A stretch of DNA of 64,000 nt from Lewinellaceae bacterium (GCA_020636005.1 JACJYR010000001.1:2056001-2120000); one strand, 5' to 3'; numbered from the stretch's first letter, positions 25,567 through 35,123 are shown. Numbers and translations are program-made. The notes: generated by a model from the letters alone, not told the origin.

Positions 25567-27111
25567 TTATAATTCCTTCCTCAACCTCGCCACAGGGATG
25601 TTCAACTGCTCCCGGTACTTTGCCACCGTGCGGCGGGCAATGTTGTAGCCTTTTTTTTGCAACAGGTTTTTCAGTTTTTCATCGGAAAAAGGCTTGCGCT
25701 TGTTTTCGGCGCTGATGATGTCCGTGAGGATTTTCTTCACTTCCAGGGTAGAGACTTCCTCGCCGTCCTGCGTTTGTAGGCTCTCCGAGAAAAAGTCTTT
25801 CAGGCGCTTGGTGCCGAATTCCGTCTGTACGAATTTGCTGTTGGCCACCCTGGAAACCGTAGAAATATCAAGGCCGGTGATGTCGGCGATGTCTTTCAGG
25901 ATCATGGGGCGCAGCCGCTTTTGGTCGCCCGATTCGAAGTAGTCATATTGATAGTTCATGATGGCGTACATCGTGTTGAACATCGTCTGCTGGCGCTGGC
26001 GGATGGCATCAATAAACCATTTGGCACTGTCTATTTTTTGCTTGATGAACATGATGGCCTCCTTTTCCTGCCGGGTGGCCCGCCTGCCTTTCACTGTGGT
26101 TTTGTAGGCCCGCAGCATGTCCCGGTAGTGGTTGTTGATGTGGAGGTCGGGTGCGTTGCGGGTGTTCAGGCTCAGTTCCAGTTCGCCGTCGTTATTGATG
26201 ATGATAAAATCCGGGACGATGTAGTGCGGGTTGCGGGTGCTTGACACATAGCCACTGGCAGGCTTGGGGTTGAGTTTTAAAATTTCGTCAATGGCCTCCT
26301 TTAGTTCCTCTTCCGTAATGCCCAATTGGCGTTGGAGCCGCTGGTAGTGTTTCTTGGTGAACTCATCGAAATACTGGGCGATGATTTTATGGGAGATCAA
26401 CAAAACCCGTTTGTCGTCGAGCGTTATTTCTTCCCTGGTGCGCTTGTTTTCTATCTGCAGGATGAGGCATTCCTGCAAGTTCCTGGCACCAATTCCCGGG
26501 GGGTCGAACCGTTGAATCTTTTCCAGCCAATAGTTGACCTCTTCGGCGGTGGCGCTCACGTTTTGGGAAAAAACGAGGTCGTCGAGGATAGCATCCGTTT
26601 CACGCCGGAGGTAGCCATCGTCGTCAATACTACCGACTATCTGGCGGGCGATGATTTTCTCACGTTCTTCTTTGTAATTGAGCATGCCAAGCTGCGTTTC
26701 CAGGTATTCGTGGAAAGTGTTTTCGACGGGAATAGGCAGCGTTTTGTTCTCTTCGTCCTGGCTGTAGGTATCGCCTTTGAGCTTGTAGCTCGCATCGTCG
26801 TCTTCCATATAGTCGTTGAAGTAGTCGTCGAGGGAGACTTCTTCTTCTGGAGGCAGTTCGTCCCTTTCCAGGTCGTCCACGTCCGATTCGTTGCTATTGT
26901 CCTCTTCCTGGTTCTGCTCATCCTCGGAGCGGCCCATTTCGAGATAGTCTTCTTCGTTGGTGTCGCCCTCATCAAGGGCAGGATTGGCTTCCAGTTCTTC
27001 CTTAATGCGCTGGTCGAGGATGGCAGTTGGTATCTGGAGCAGCTTCATCAACTGTATCTGCTGCGGCGACAGTTTCTGCTGTAATTTCTGGCTAAGTTGT
27101 TGTTTTAGCAT
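25567..27111 (-). CDS. rpoN: RNA polymerase sigma-54 factor
   Basis: 514 residues. Region I is glutamine/leucine-rich (LKQQLSQKLQQKLSPQQIQLMKLLQ abbreviated), binding the activator ATPase. Region II is very acidic (about 50-110). The core-binding domain follows, then the DNA-binding domain with a helix-turn-helix (LKDIADITGLDISTVSRVAN) and the RpoN box ARRTVAKYREQLN close to the C-terminus. It directs RNA polymerase to -24/-12 promoters in cooperation with NtrC-type activators; none is in this window. Length and layout are normal for the phylum. Divergent from the yjbQ-like gene. Confidence 0.97.
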   Translation of the reverse strand: MLKQQLSQKLQQKLSPQQIQLMKLLQIPTAILDQRIKEELEANPALDEGDTNEEDYLEMGRSEDEQNQEEDNSNESDVDDLERDELPPEEEVSLDDYFNDYMEDDDASYKLKGDTYSQDEENKTLPIPVENTFHEYLETQLGMLNYKEEREKIIARQIVGSIDDDGYLRRETDAILDDLVFSQNVSATAEEVNYWLEKIQRFDPPGIGARNLQECLILQIENKRTREEITLDDKRVLLISHKIIAQYFDEFTKKHYQRLQRQLGITEEELKEAIDEILKLNPKPASGYVSSTRNPHYIVPDFIIINNDGELELSLNTRNAPDLHINNHYRDMLRAYKTTVKGRRATRQEKEAIMFIKQKIDSAKWFIDAIRQRQQTMFNTMYAIMNYQYDYFESGDQKRLRPMILKDIADITGLDISTVSRVANSKFVQTEFGTKRLKDFFSESLQTQDGEEVSTLEVKKILTDIISAENKRKPFSDEKLKNLLQKKGYNIARRTVAKYREQLNIPVARLRKEL

Positions 27112-27491
27112 CGTTTCTACGTGGTTTGTGTTCTCTAAATAGCCTCATCCAAAGTGAATGTTTTGTGAAAAATTTTTTCAAAAATAAACTAAAAAATAGG
27201 ACAATGTCCAGTGCTGATACGATATGAAGGGGAAATTTGTTTGGTTTTAAGTTTGTAAAAAAAATTAATAAGATAGTATTGGCGGGGATTTTGGGCTTGT
27301 TTTGGGCTAAGAAAAAGTTTACCTACCCAAAAATATGCCATAAATCACTAATCTATTTTTGATTTATACGCCCAAAGGCCAACCGAGCCAATGTTTTGTT
27401 GCCTTTTTTCTTCTATCCTTCCTTTTCAAAAAAACCTCCTACCGCTTAATTTTCTACATTTGCTTTTCATCCTTCATTGGGAATTTCTTGT
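27112..27491. other. Divergent intergenic region between rpoN and yjbQ-like gene
   Basis: 380 bp, AT-rich. It holds a candidate -7 element for the plus-strand gene, TACATTTG at 27455-27462 (30 nt before the start), without a clear TTG partner. A short near-palindrome GGACAATGTCC lies at 27200-27210. A TATTTTTG on the minus strand could serve rpoN but has no well-spaced TTG. No gene is seen. Confidence 0.4.
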
Positions 27492-27902
27492 ATGACAAAG
27501 CAAATAGAATTTTCGCTGCCCGCATTTCCAAGAGGATTCCACCTGATCACCCAGGACGTGCTAAAGCAAATAGTGCCTTTGCCCGAAACGGGCATTCTGC
27601 ACCTTTTCATCAAGCATACGTCGGCAGGCTTGGCCATCAACGAAAACGCCGACCCTTCGGTGCGGGTGGATTTTGAGACTGCGTTCAACCGTCTTTCCCC
27701 GGAGAATGCGCCTTACCTGACGCATACAGCGGAGGGGCCGGACGATATGCCGGCACACATCAAGTCGGTGCTCACTGGCGCCTCGGTCACCATCCCCGTG
27801 TCGCGGGGGCGGCTAAACCTGGGTACCTGGCAGGGCATCTATCTGTGCGAGTTCAGAAATTACGGGGGCAGGCGGAATTTGGTGGCGACTGTTTATAGTT
27901 GA
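27492..27902 (+). CDS. YjbQ-family protein (UPF0047), thiamine phosphate synthase-like
   Basis: 136 residues from the ATG at 27492 (MTKQIEFSLPAFPRGF). The family motif HTSAGLAINENADPSV, the histidine-containing YLTHTAEGPDDMPAHIKS and the end LGTWQGIYLCEFRNYGGRR are all present. Family members form trimers with a metal-like histidine cluster; E. coli YjbQ has weak thiamine phosphate synthase activity, and the physiological role is not settled. Possible start five codons earlier is GTG-less non-ATG context and less likely. Possibly followed by the LysE-type gene in the same direction after 138 bp. Confidence 0.9.
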   Translation: MTKQIEFSLPAFPRGFHLITQDVLKQIVPLPETGILHLFIKHTSAGLAINENADPSVRVDFETAFNRLSPENAPYLTHTAEGPDDMPAHIKSVLTGASVTIPVSRGRLNLGTWQGIYLCEFRNYGGRRNLVATVYS

Positions 27903-28040
27903 GTTGTTGTTTGAAGATAGTTTGCATCGTTTGAGCTTGTTTGACCCTTCTGATGAGCAACTGGTCGTGCAGTTGCGAACTGAATCAAACCATCCAAACT
28001 ATTCCCAACGACCCCGTGCCGAACAAACCGACCGCACTAA

Positions 28041-28679
28041 ATGGAGTTATTCTGGAATGGTGTAAAATTGGGGCTGGCCCTCAGCATACTTGCCGGGCCA
28101 ATATTGATAGCGCTCATACAAACGAGTATTGAGCAGGGTTTCCGGGCAGGCATTATGGTAGGGGCAGGGATCTGGTTCAGCGATCTGCTGTTCATTTGCG
28201 CCACCTATTTCGGGCTGGCCTGGGTGGTAGAGTTGACAGAATGGAAGGGCCTGGACACTGCCCTGGGCGTAGTGGGCGGGCTTATCCTCATTGCCTTCGG
28301 GGTAGGCACTTATTTGACGAAGCCGCCCAAGGTGGAGGGGTTTGAAAAAAAAGCAGTCCGCCATTCCCCCTACATCTCGCTTTGGATAAAAGGATTTGTC
28401 ATCAATACGTTCAACCCTTTTACGATCTTTTTCTGGCTGGGCATTTCAGGCTTGCTTTTTACAGAACGGAACCTGCTGCCCAGCGAGGCGAAGTTGTTTT
28501 ACACCGGCCTGCTCGGCACCGTGGCTTTGACCGATTCGTTGAAAATAGCCCTGGCAAAAGCTATCCGCCGCTGGCTCAAACCGAAGTACATTCTTTGGCT
28601 CCGGCGAATAGCGGGCATAGCGCTGATCATCTTTGGTTTGTTCTTGTTGGGGCGGGCTTTTACTTTCATTCAATTTTGA
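28041..28679 (+). CDS. LysE/RhtB-family exporter
   Basis: 212 residues with about six hydrophobic segments. The N-terminal GLALSILAGPILIALIQTSI matches the conserved GxxxGPxxxxxxxxxxxxG-type motif of LysE family exporters, and GFRAGIMVGAGIWFSDLLF follows. These inner-membrane proteins export amino acids such as lysine or threonine or their derivatives; the substrate cannot be told. The next gene (YbjQ-like) starts 4 nt after its stop, so the two are cotranscribed. Confidence 0.88.
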   Translation: MELFWNGVKLGLALSILAGPILIALIQTSIEQGFRAGIMVGAGIWFSDLLFICATYFGLAWVVELTEWKGLDTALGVVGGLILIAFGVGTYLTKPPKVEGFEKKAVRHSPYISLWIKGFVINTFNPFTIFFWLGISGLLFTERNLLPSEAKLFYTGLLGTVALTDSLKIALAKAIRRWLKPKYILWLRRIAGIALIIFGLFLLGRAFTFIQF

Positions 28680-28683
28680 AAAA

Positions 28684-29010
28684 ATGCACAAAGACATCCT
28701 GATTACCACCACCGACTTTATCCCCGGCAGGGAAATCATTGAAGTAATTGACATTGCCAGGGGCAATACTGTAAGGGCGAGGCACGTAGGGAATGACATT
28801 GCCGCTGTTTTCAAAAATATTGTCGGCGGCGAAATCAATCAATACACAAAGCTCCTTTCGGAATCGAGGGAACAGGCCATTTCCCGCATGATAGCAGATG
28901 CCGAGCGTATCGGCGCCGATGCCGTCATCAACGTGCGGTTTAACACTTCCATGGTCATGCAAAACACTGCAGAAATCCTTGCATACGGCACAGCAGTGAA
29001 ACTTAAATAG
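28684..29010 (+). CDS. YbjQ/UPF0145 family protein
   Basis: 108 residues beginning at the ATG at 28684, 4 nt behind the exporter gene; a longer frame from 28633 would overlap that gene and adds a non-matching N-terminus. It contains ILITTTDFIPGREIIEV, a central IGGEINQYTKLLSESREQA-like segment (here VGGEINQYTKLLSESREQA) and ERIGADAVINVRFNTS, the signature of the YbjQ pentamer-forming family. Its biochemical role is unknown; a heavy-metal-binding role has been suggested for the fold. Confidence 0.88.
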   Translation: MHKDILITTTDFIPGREIIEVIDIARGNTVRARHVGNDIAAVFKNIVGGEINQYTKLLSESREQAISRMIADAERIGADAVINVRFNTSMVMQNTAEILAYGTAVKLK

Positions 29011-29111
29011 CGGCGCTTTGTTTCTGCCGTCAATCAGGCGTTTGGGTATAAAAATAACGCGAAAAACCCGGCGGCGGCGCTAAGAGCGGCGGCGCTCTTT
29101 CATCCAACGAA

Positions 29112-29567
29112 ATGGCGAACACAAAAGAAATAGTCAACCGGAGGGCAGCCCATGAGTACCACTTCCTGTCCACCCACGAGGCGGGTATTTTATTGCTCGG
29201 CCCCGAAATCAAATCCATCCGTGCCGGTCACGCCGGGCTGACCGATGCCTATTGTTATTTCAACAATGGCGAATTGTTCGTGAAAAGTATGTACATCAAG
29301 GAATACGAATACTCTACCCACGAAAGCCACGATACCCGCCGCGACCGGAAGCTATTGCTGCACAAAGCGGAACTGCGCAAGCTGGAACGCCGCGTTAAGG
29401 AAAAGAACCTTACCATCGTGCCATACCGTATTTATTTCTCGGAAAGGAATTTGGTAAAGGTGGAGATAGTGCTGGCCCAAGGCAAAAAAGCCTACGACAA
29501 ACGGGAAACGATAAAGGAAAAAGACACCAAGCGGGATTTGGAACGCATTACCAAACTCAGGATTTGA
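29112..29567 (+). CDS. smpB: SsrA-binding protein (trans-translation)
   Basis: 151 residues. The OB-fold core is clear: NRRAAHEYHFLSTHEAGILL, GPEIKSIRAGHAGLTDAY, then HDTRRDRKLLLHKAELRKL and a basic C-terminal tail (KKAYDKRETIKEKDTKRDL). SmpB binds tmRNA, carries it to stalled ribosomes and substitutes for the codon-anticodon helix; the basic tail enters the mRNA channel. No tmRNA gene is in this window. Monocistronic; ends 40 bp from the convergent scpA. Confidence 0.96.
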   Translation: MANTKEIVNRRAAHEYHFLSTHEAGILLLGPEIKSIRAGHAGLTDAYCYFNNGELFVKSMYIKEYEYSTHESHDTRRDRKLLLHKAELRKLERRVKEKNLTIVPYRIYFSERNLVKVEIVLAQGKKAYDKRETIKEKDTKRDLERITKLRI

Positions 29568-29606
29568 AATTGAGAAATCGGAAATTACCCTGCCCTGCCT
29601 CTCCTC

Positions 29607-30371
29607 TCAATCCTCACTGGACTCTTCTGTTTTGGCAACCCAAAAATTGTTTGGCCCCAGCCCTTGTGTTATCTCGACTTCCTGTAAGTTTAACAGTTCC
29701 AATAAAGCGAGAAAAGTAACAATGGCGTGGATGCGGTTTTCCAGTTTTAAAAACAAGCTTTTAAAATCCGCCTTTTTGCCTGGTTTCAATTTGGAGAGGA
29801 TATAATCCCGTTGCCCGGCAATGGAATAGTTGAAGCGGACGATTCTGTGTACCACGTGTTCCTTGCCCTGCTCCTCGAACCGGCGTACCAGCCGCTCAAA
29901 GGTTTTCAACAGTTTAAATAAGGTGAGGCTTTCCATTTCAACGTCCACCAGGGCGACGGAAGCGATTTGCCTTAATTCGCGGGTCACATTGCCGCGGTGT
30001 TCGCGCAGGGAACGGTCTTCCTCCATTTGCCTCATTTCATCCAATACGCTTTTATAGCGTTTGTATTCCAGCAGGCGGTTGACGAGCTCTTCACGGGGGT
30101 CTATTTCATTGCCTTCTTCATCCAGGGGCTTTCGGGGCAGCAGCATTTTGGCCTTTATGCGGCACAAAGTAGCTGCCACCAGGATAAACTCACTGGCCAG
30201 GTCCACATTTAGTTCCTCCATGTGGTGGATGTACTGGAGGAAGTCATCGGTGATTTTTGAAATGGGAATGTTGTTGATGTCCAGTTCGTCCCGCTCGATA
30301 AAAAAGAGGAGAAGGTCGAACGGCCCTTCGAATTGGGGCAGCTTGATGGTATAGGTGGAGGTGGAGGTCAA
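29607..30371 (-). CDS. scpA: Segregation and condensation protein A
   Basis: 254 residues. The kleisin N-terminus FEGPFDLLLFFIERDELDI and ISKITDDFLQYIHHM, the middle EELVNRLLEYKRYKSVLDEM, and the C-terminal winged-helix region (FVTFLALLELLNLQEVEITQ without the first residue) are recognisable. ScpA joins the SMC heads and ScpB to form the condensin ring that organises chromosomes. scpB is not adjacent. It is followed upstream, in transcription order, by glyA 88 bp away. Confidence 0.95.
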   Translation of the reverse strand: MTSTSTYTIKLPQFEGPFDLLLFFIERDELDINNIPISKITDDFLQYIHHMEELNVDLASEFILVAATLCRIKAKMLLPRKPLDEEGNEIDPREELVNRLLEYKRYKSVLDEMRQMEEDRSLREHRGNVTRELRQIASVALVDVEMESLTLFKLLKTFERLVRRFEEQGKEHVVHRIVRFNYSIAGQRDYILSKLKPGKKADFKSLFLKLENRIHAIVTFLALLELLNLQEVEITQGLGPNNFWVAKTEESSED

Positions 30372-30459
30372 TTTTGGTTTAGATAGAAATCGTTTGACTA
30401 TGTTTGAGGTAGTTGGAACATTGCTGCGCAGAACAATTTTCCAACCACCTCAAGCAATT

Positions 30460-31749
30460 TCAAACAACTACGCTGCTGGGTTCATACAAAGGGAATTGTT
30501 CCATGAAGCGGTTGATTTCCTTCCGGGTCTCCGCAATAAGTTCCTCGTTTTGTACATCCATCACGATGGCGTCTATCCAATCCGCCACCTTCCTGCAATC
30601 AGCCTCCTTGAAACCCCGAGTCGTTATGGCAGCGGTACCGATCCGGATGCCGGAGGTGACCATTGGCGCCTCCGTATCGAAAGGCACCATGTTTTTGTTG
30701 ACGGTGATGTCAGCCCTCACGAGTGATTCTTCCGCCTGTTTGCCCGTCACGCCTTTGGAGCGCAAGTCTATGAGCATGAGATGGTTGTCCGTTCCACCGG
30801 AAATTATTTTATAGCCTTTTTCAATAAAGGTTGTTGCCATGGCTTGGGCATTTTTCACTACCTGAGCAGCATACATTTTGTAATCGGCCTGCAAGGCCTC
30901 CTGAAAAGCAACTGCCTTTGCAGCGATCACGTGCATCAGCGGCCCGCCCTGCATGCCCGGGAAGACGCCACTGTTCAAGATACTGGCCATCTTAATTGGA
31001 ATTCCTTTTTTGGTGGTGCGCCCCCAGGGGTTGTCTATGTTTTTCCCCATCATGATGATACCGCCGCGGGGGCCGCGCAGGGTCTTGTGGGTAGTAGAAG
31101 TGACGATATGGCAATATTCCATCGGGTCGTTGAGCAGCCCGGCGGCAATCAAGCCGGCGGGGTGGGCTATATCAGCCAGCAACAAAGCCCCTACCTTGTC
31201 GGCAATTTCCCGGAAGCGCCGGTAATCCCAGTCCCTGGAGTAGGCGGATGCGCCGCAGACGATGAGCTTAGGCTTTTCCGCCTTGGCTTGTTCCTCCACT
31301 TTGTCCATGTCCACCAGGCCGGTGCTTTCTTCCACACCGTAGAATACGGGATTATAGACTTTGCCGGAAAAATTGACTGGTGAGCCGTGCGAAAGGTGGC
31401 CGCCATGCGATAGGTTCAGCCCCAGCACCTTGTCGCCGGGTTTGAGCACAGCGAGGAAAACGGCAGCGTTGGCTTGAGCGCCCGAGTGGGGCTGCACATT
31501 GGCGTATTCCGCTCCGAAGAGTTCTTTGAGGCGGTCAATGGCGAGTTGTTCCACCTCGTCCACCACCTCGCAGCCGCCATAGTAGCGCTTGCCGGGGTAT
31601 CCTTCGGCATATTTGTTGGTGAGGCAAGTGCCCATGGCGTCGATTACGGATCGGCTCGTGAAGTTTTCAGAGGCGATGAGTTCGATGCCTTTGCGCTGGC
31701 GCTCCAACTCCTGACCAATGAGGCTGAAAAGGACTTTATCTGTGTTCAT
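30460..31749 (-). CDS. glyA: Serine hydroxymethyltransferase
   Basis: 429 residues, the usual length. The PLP-lysine lies in STTHKTLRGPRGG (about residue 228); GKRYYGG, HSGAQANAAVF and LLADIAHPAG match the cofactor and substrate sites. The enzyme converts serine and tetrahydrofolate to glycine and methylene-tetrahydrofolate in the cytoplasm, the main one-carbon source. A possible -7 element TAAATTTG on the minus strand (plus 31933-31940) lies about 185 nt upstream, which would give a long leader. scpA follows in the same direction. Confidence 0.97.
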   Translation of the reverse strand: MNTDKVLFSLIGQELERQRKGIELIASENFTSRSVIDAMGTCLTNKYAEGYPGKRYYGGCEVVDEVEQLAIDRLKELFGAEYANVQPHSGAQANAAVFLAVLKPGDKVLGLNLSHGGHLSHGSPVNFSGKVYNPVFYGVEESTGLVDMDKVEEQAKAEKPKLIVCGASAYSRDWDYRRFREIADKVGALLLADIAHPAGLIAAGLLNDPMEYCHIVTSTTHKTLRGPRGGIIMMGKNIDNPWGRTTKKGIPIKMASILNSGVFPGMQGGPLMHVIAAKAVAFQEALQADYKMYAAQVVKNAQAMATTFIEKGYKIISGGTDNHLMLIDLRSKGVTGKQAEESLVRADITVNKNMVPFDTEAPMVTSGIRIGTAAITTRGFKEADCRKVADWIDAIVMDVQNEELIAETRKEINRFMEQFPLYEPSSVVV

Positions 31750-32036
31750 GTCGTTTTAATGGTTCTAAGTATTAAGTTTCTCACTTCACCCAAGCCGGTT
31801 TTAAAATATGGAGAGATGAAGCAACGTTTTATGGCAGCTAATCAATAAAGGGGGATAGGATTTGTCAAACTTTTTACCGCAACGCGGGTTTTTCATTGGG
31901 GAAATAACCACACAGGCCTGCAAAAAGAGGGGCAAATTTACAATAAAACCTGTGGGAAATTCTATTTAATCTTGCACTTCATTATTCCAGCCTATTGACC
32001 ATCGCTACGCATTTTTTTCTTACTAAAGAACATTAC

Positions 32037-33683
32037 ATGCTGGGAAATCCTTTTAAATCAGCTTGTCTTACCTGCCTTCTTTCGCTGTGGGTCCTGCAGG
32101 TGTTTTCTGCCACGGGCAGGTTTCGCATTGCCTGGGAGGAAGACCCCGCTACGACAGCCGTCATAGCTTGGGATCAGCTATCGGGCAGCGACCCTGTTTT
32201 ATACCTGGATGTCAACAATTATGGTCAAAATTTTGGCGAGTACGCAGTGGCCAAACGCCCACAGAATGTTATCGTGGCCAAAGGGATGAACAACCACTTC
32301 ATCCATTTGCAGGATCTCGTCCCTAACACGACCTATTACTTCATCATCAAAGATAGCGAGGGCGTTAGTCGGCAACTGTTTTTCTCCACGGCCCCCAACA
32401 GGCCCGACCGCCGGCTCTCCATTATTGCCGGTGGCGATTCCCGCAATTTCAGGGAAGCCAGACGGGACGCCAATCTGCTGGTTGGCAAGCTTCGTCCCCA
32501 TTGTGTCATGTTTGGCGGCGATTTCACCGAAAAGGACTCCCCCGACGAGTGGAAAGATTGGTTTGACGACTGGCAACTGACTATCTCCAAGGACGGGCGC
32601 ATGACGCCCATCGTCGTCACCAGGGGCAACCACGAGGAAAGCAACCGCACCCTGAACGATCTTTTCGGCATCCGCTCTGCGGACTTAACCTATGCATTCA
32701 ACCTGGGCGGAAACCTCCTGCGCATTTATACCCTGAATACCCTCATCCCCATCAGCGGTTCCCAGCAAGCCTGGCTGGAAAGCGACCTGCGCTCCAACAC
32801 AGCCGTGCAATGGAAGTTCGCCCAATACCACCAGCCCATGCGCCCCCACACCAAAAGAAAAATGGAGAAAAACGACCAGGTCGTATTATGGGCGCCCCTG
32901 TTCTACAAATATGGTATAAACCTCGTGGTAGAATGCGATGCCCACGTCGTGAAATCCACCTGGCCCATACGCCCCGACAATGGCCCGGGCAGCTATGAAG
33001 GCTTCATCAGGGACGACGACTCAGGGACTGTTTTCGTCGGGGAGGGCTGCTGGGGCGCACCCCTGCGCAACAATGACGACGATAAGCCCTGGACCCGTGC
33101 CAGTGACAGCTTTAATCAGTTCAACTGGATTTTTGTCGATCAGGAGAAAATAGAAGTACGCACCATTAAGACTGATGGCGCCGACCGTGTGGCCGATATC
33201 AACCCGAACAACATCTTCTCTGCTCCCCGGGGCCTCGTCATCTGGAACCCAGAAAACGGCGACGTTATTACCATCCAACAACGCCAAAAGGGAAAACCAG
33301 CCCAGGAGGAAGAAATATTTGCAGCCAGGAGCGGCGTACAAAGCGCCAGCATGTTCCCCCCGCCCCCTCCACACGGGCCTGTCAGCAGCCAGGCCGCCGA
33401 AGAGGAGGAGGAATCCGTCAATTGGGAAGAGTTCCCCACCATTATGCCCGACGATGCCAGCGGTGATTTGCTGCTAAAATACAATGTGGAAGAACCTGGC
33501 AACGTGGTCATCCGACTTATCAACCTGCGGCTACAGGAAGTGACCCGGCTTGAAATACCCAACCAGGCACCCGGCGAATATTTGAAAACCATAAAAACCA
33601 GCCACCTGAAACCCGGCAGGTATCTCGCCATCGTAAAAGGGAACCGGAAAATACTCCGCAGGTTTAGGGTCACAAAACGGTAA
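32037..33683 (+). CDS. Secreted purple-acid-phosphatase-like metallophosphoesterase
   Basis: 548 residues from the ATG at 32037, which gives a signal peptide (LTCLLSLWVLQVFSA); the longer frame begins with TTG. An N-terminal fibronectin-type/PAP domain (FRIAWEEDPATTAVIAWDQ; LVPNTTYYFII) precedes the calcineurin-like domain with the metal motifs GGDSRNF, FGGDFTEKD, TRGNHEE and VECDAHVV. The final 70 residues (GNVVIRLINLR, GEYLKTIKTSHLKPGRYLA) look like a type A T9SS sorting domain, so the enzyme is probably exported across the outer membrane to release phosphate. Downstream is a hairpin terminator. Confidence 0.85.
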   Translation: MLGNPFKSACLTCLLSLWVLQVFSATGRFRIAWEEDPATTAVIAWDQLSGSDPVLYLDVNNYGQNFGEYAVAKRPQNVIVAKGMNNHFIHLQDLVPNTTYYFIIKDSEGVSRQLFFSTAPNRPDRRLSIIAGGDSRNFREARRDANLLVGKLRPHCVMFGGDFTEKDSPDEWKDWFDDWQLTISKDGRMTPIVVTRGNHEESNRTLNDLFGIRSADLTYAFNLGGNLLRIYTLNTLIPISGSQQAWLESDLRSNTAVQWKFAQYHQPMRPHTKRKMEKNDQVVLWAPLFYKYGINLVVECDAHVVKSTWPIRPDNGPGSYEGFIRDDDSGTVFVGEGCWGAPLRNNDDDKPWTRASDSFNQFNWIFVDQEKIEVRTIKTDGADRVADINPNNIFSAPRGLVIWNPENGDVITIQQRQKGKPAQEEEIFAARSGVQSASMFPPPPPHGPVSSQAAEEEEESVNWEEFPTIMPDDASGDLLLKYNVEEPGNVVIRLINLRLQEVTRLEIPNQAPGEYLKTIKTSHLKPGRYLAIVKGNRKILRRFRVTKR

Positions 33684-33759
33684 CCCCCCCATTGTTTTCC
33701 CAGCTTTTCTTTTTTGTGGACGCTTGCATTGAAAATTAATCCGAAGGTCTTTTAAAAAA

Positions 33760-33781
33760 GGCGGGGTTATCGAACCCCGCC
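33760..33781. terminator. Hairpin terminator after the phosphoesterase gene
   Basis: GGCGGGGTT (33760-33768) and AACCCCGCC (33773-33781) form a perfect 9-bp stem with loop ATCG. T-run is weak on the plus strand (CTCTTAAAA) and better on the minus strand. The rest of 33684-33963 has no recognised feature. Confidence 0.6.
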
Positions 33782-33963
33782 TCTTAAAAATGGCCGGAAC
33801 TGGCGCTAGCCAACCATTCATTTCGAATGCGATTACCTATAAATGCGGGTTTCCAGCAGGTTCAGCCTGCAAATACCTATCGCCTTCAATTGGAGATAAG
33901 TGAAACCTTTGTGGCGAAAAATTCGGACATTCGGGCGTCCAAACTTATCCATCCGTTTTTGCC

Positions 33964-34848
33964 ATGTTAAAAAACTTAATATCCCTTCTGCTTTTTGCCG
34001 CCCCTTTTACCCTCCTGGCCCAATACGGCGACAGGGAGGCTGCCATCATCTCCGTCGTCCAGGAGATGTTCGACGGCATGAGGAAAGGCGATAGTGCTAT
34101 GGTGCGTTCTGTGTTCGAGCCTTCGGCAAGACTACAGACCACGTTCACTGACCGGCAAGGCAAACCCGCTTTAAAATCTGAAGATATCGCCGGTTTTGTT
34201 GCGGCAGTGGGCACCCCCCACGACGAAGTGTGGGACGAGCGCATTTGGGGCTTCGATTTAAATGTGGACGGCAACCTGGCCACCGTTTGGACGGACTACA
34301 CTTTCTTTTTGGGGGAAAAGATGAGCCACTGCGGTGTCAACGCTTTTCAGCTTTTCTTCAATGGAGCGGCCTGGAAAATTACCCAAATTAACGATACCCG
34401 CCGCAAGGACAATTGCCAAACCGAACTGGCTGATGAGGCAACCGCTGTCAACGTCCTGATGGATGCCTGGCACCATGCCGCCGCCGTAGCAGACGAGGAC
34501 AGCTTTTTTGGAAGCATGGCGGCTGACGGTATTTACCTTGGCACCGACGCCACCGAACGCTGGCTGCGGGATGAAATGAAAGATTGGTCTGCAAAATATT
34601 TTGAAAAAGACAGTGCCTGGGCTTTCATACCACACGACAGGCATATCTATTTTTCCCGCAATGGCAAGCTGGCCTGGTTCGATGAGTTGCTCGACACCTG
34701 GATGGGCACCTGCCGTGGTAGCGGAGTGTTGCAAAAACAAACTGATGGCTGGAAAATAAAACAGTACAACCTTGCCGTCACCGTGCCCAACGATGCCATC
34801 AATGGTTTTATCGAGCTGGTGAAAAAAACACCCACAAAAAACGATTGA
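33964..34848 (+). CDS. Exported protein with two tandem NTF2/SnoaL-like domains
   Basis: 294 residues with a signal peptide (LKNLISLLLFAAPFTLLAQ). Two cone-shaped NTF2-like modules follow each other: first about 25-145 (AIISVVQEMFDGMRKGDSAMV ... WTDYTFFLGEKMSHCGVNAF), second about 165-290 (VNVLMDAWHHAAAVADEDSFF ... WAFIPHDRHIYFSRNGKLAW). The first resembles the nuclear transport factor 2 family nutrient/stress proteins with SMHLDPD-like ends missing; the second the SnoaL-like/YybH type. Enzyme activity is unknown. Its stop codon overlaps the start of the SemiSWEET gene by one base, so translation of the two is probably coupled. Confidence 0.8.
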   Translation: MLKNLISLLLFAAPFTLLAQYGDREAAIISVVQEMFDGMRKGDSAMVRSVFEPSARLQTTFTDRQGKPALKSEDIAGFVAAVGTPHDEVWDERIWGFDLNVDGNLATVWTDYTFFLGEKMSHCGVNAFQLFFNGAAWKITQINDTRRKDNCQTELADEATAVNVLMDAWHHAAAVADEDSFFGSMAADGIYLGTDATERWLRDEMKDWSAKYFEKDSAWAFIPHDRHIYFSRNGKLAWFDELLDTWMGTCRGSGVLQKQTDGWKIKQYNLAVTVPNDAINGFIELVKKTPTKND

Positions 34849-35123
34849 TGGAATTGGATTTTATCAACCTGCTGGGTTTCGTTGCCGCTTGCCTGACCAC
34901 AGGCGCTTTCATCCCCCAAGTCATCAAGACGTGGAAGACCCGTAGCACGGGCGATTTGTCCCTGGGCATGTTCCTGATGTTGTTTCTCGGCACCACTTGC
35001 TGGTTCATCTACGGCTTGCTCAAAATGGACTTCCCCTTGATCGGTGCAAATGGCATTACCCTCAGCCTGGCCTTTGTTATCCTGTATTTTAAACTGAAAG
35101 AACTGAAGAAGAAGGCTGTTTGA
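34848..35123 (+). CDS. SemiSWEET sugar transporter
   Basis: 91 residues from the ATG at 34848, overlapping the preceding TGA by one base (TGATG). Three hydrophobic segments and the PQ-loop motif GAFIPQVIKTWKT in the first segment, plus TCWFIYGLL in the second, identify a SemiSWEET, half of the eukaryotic SWEET fold that works as a homodimer moving sugars such as sucrose or glucose along their gradient. The pairing with a periplasmic NTF2-like protein is unusual. A 200-bp gap follows before the next gene. Confidence 0.9.
   Translation: MELDFINLLGFVAACLTTGAFIPQVIKTWKTRSTGDLSLGMFLMLFLGTTCWFIYGLLKMDFPLIGANGITLSLAFVILYFKLKELKKKAV

Noticed and set aside
33760..33781. GGTTCGA-like string suggesting a tRNA T-arm
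   Set aside because: It is the loop side of a perfect terminator hairpin; no cloverleaf can be formed around it.
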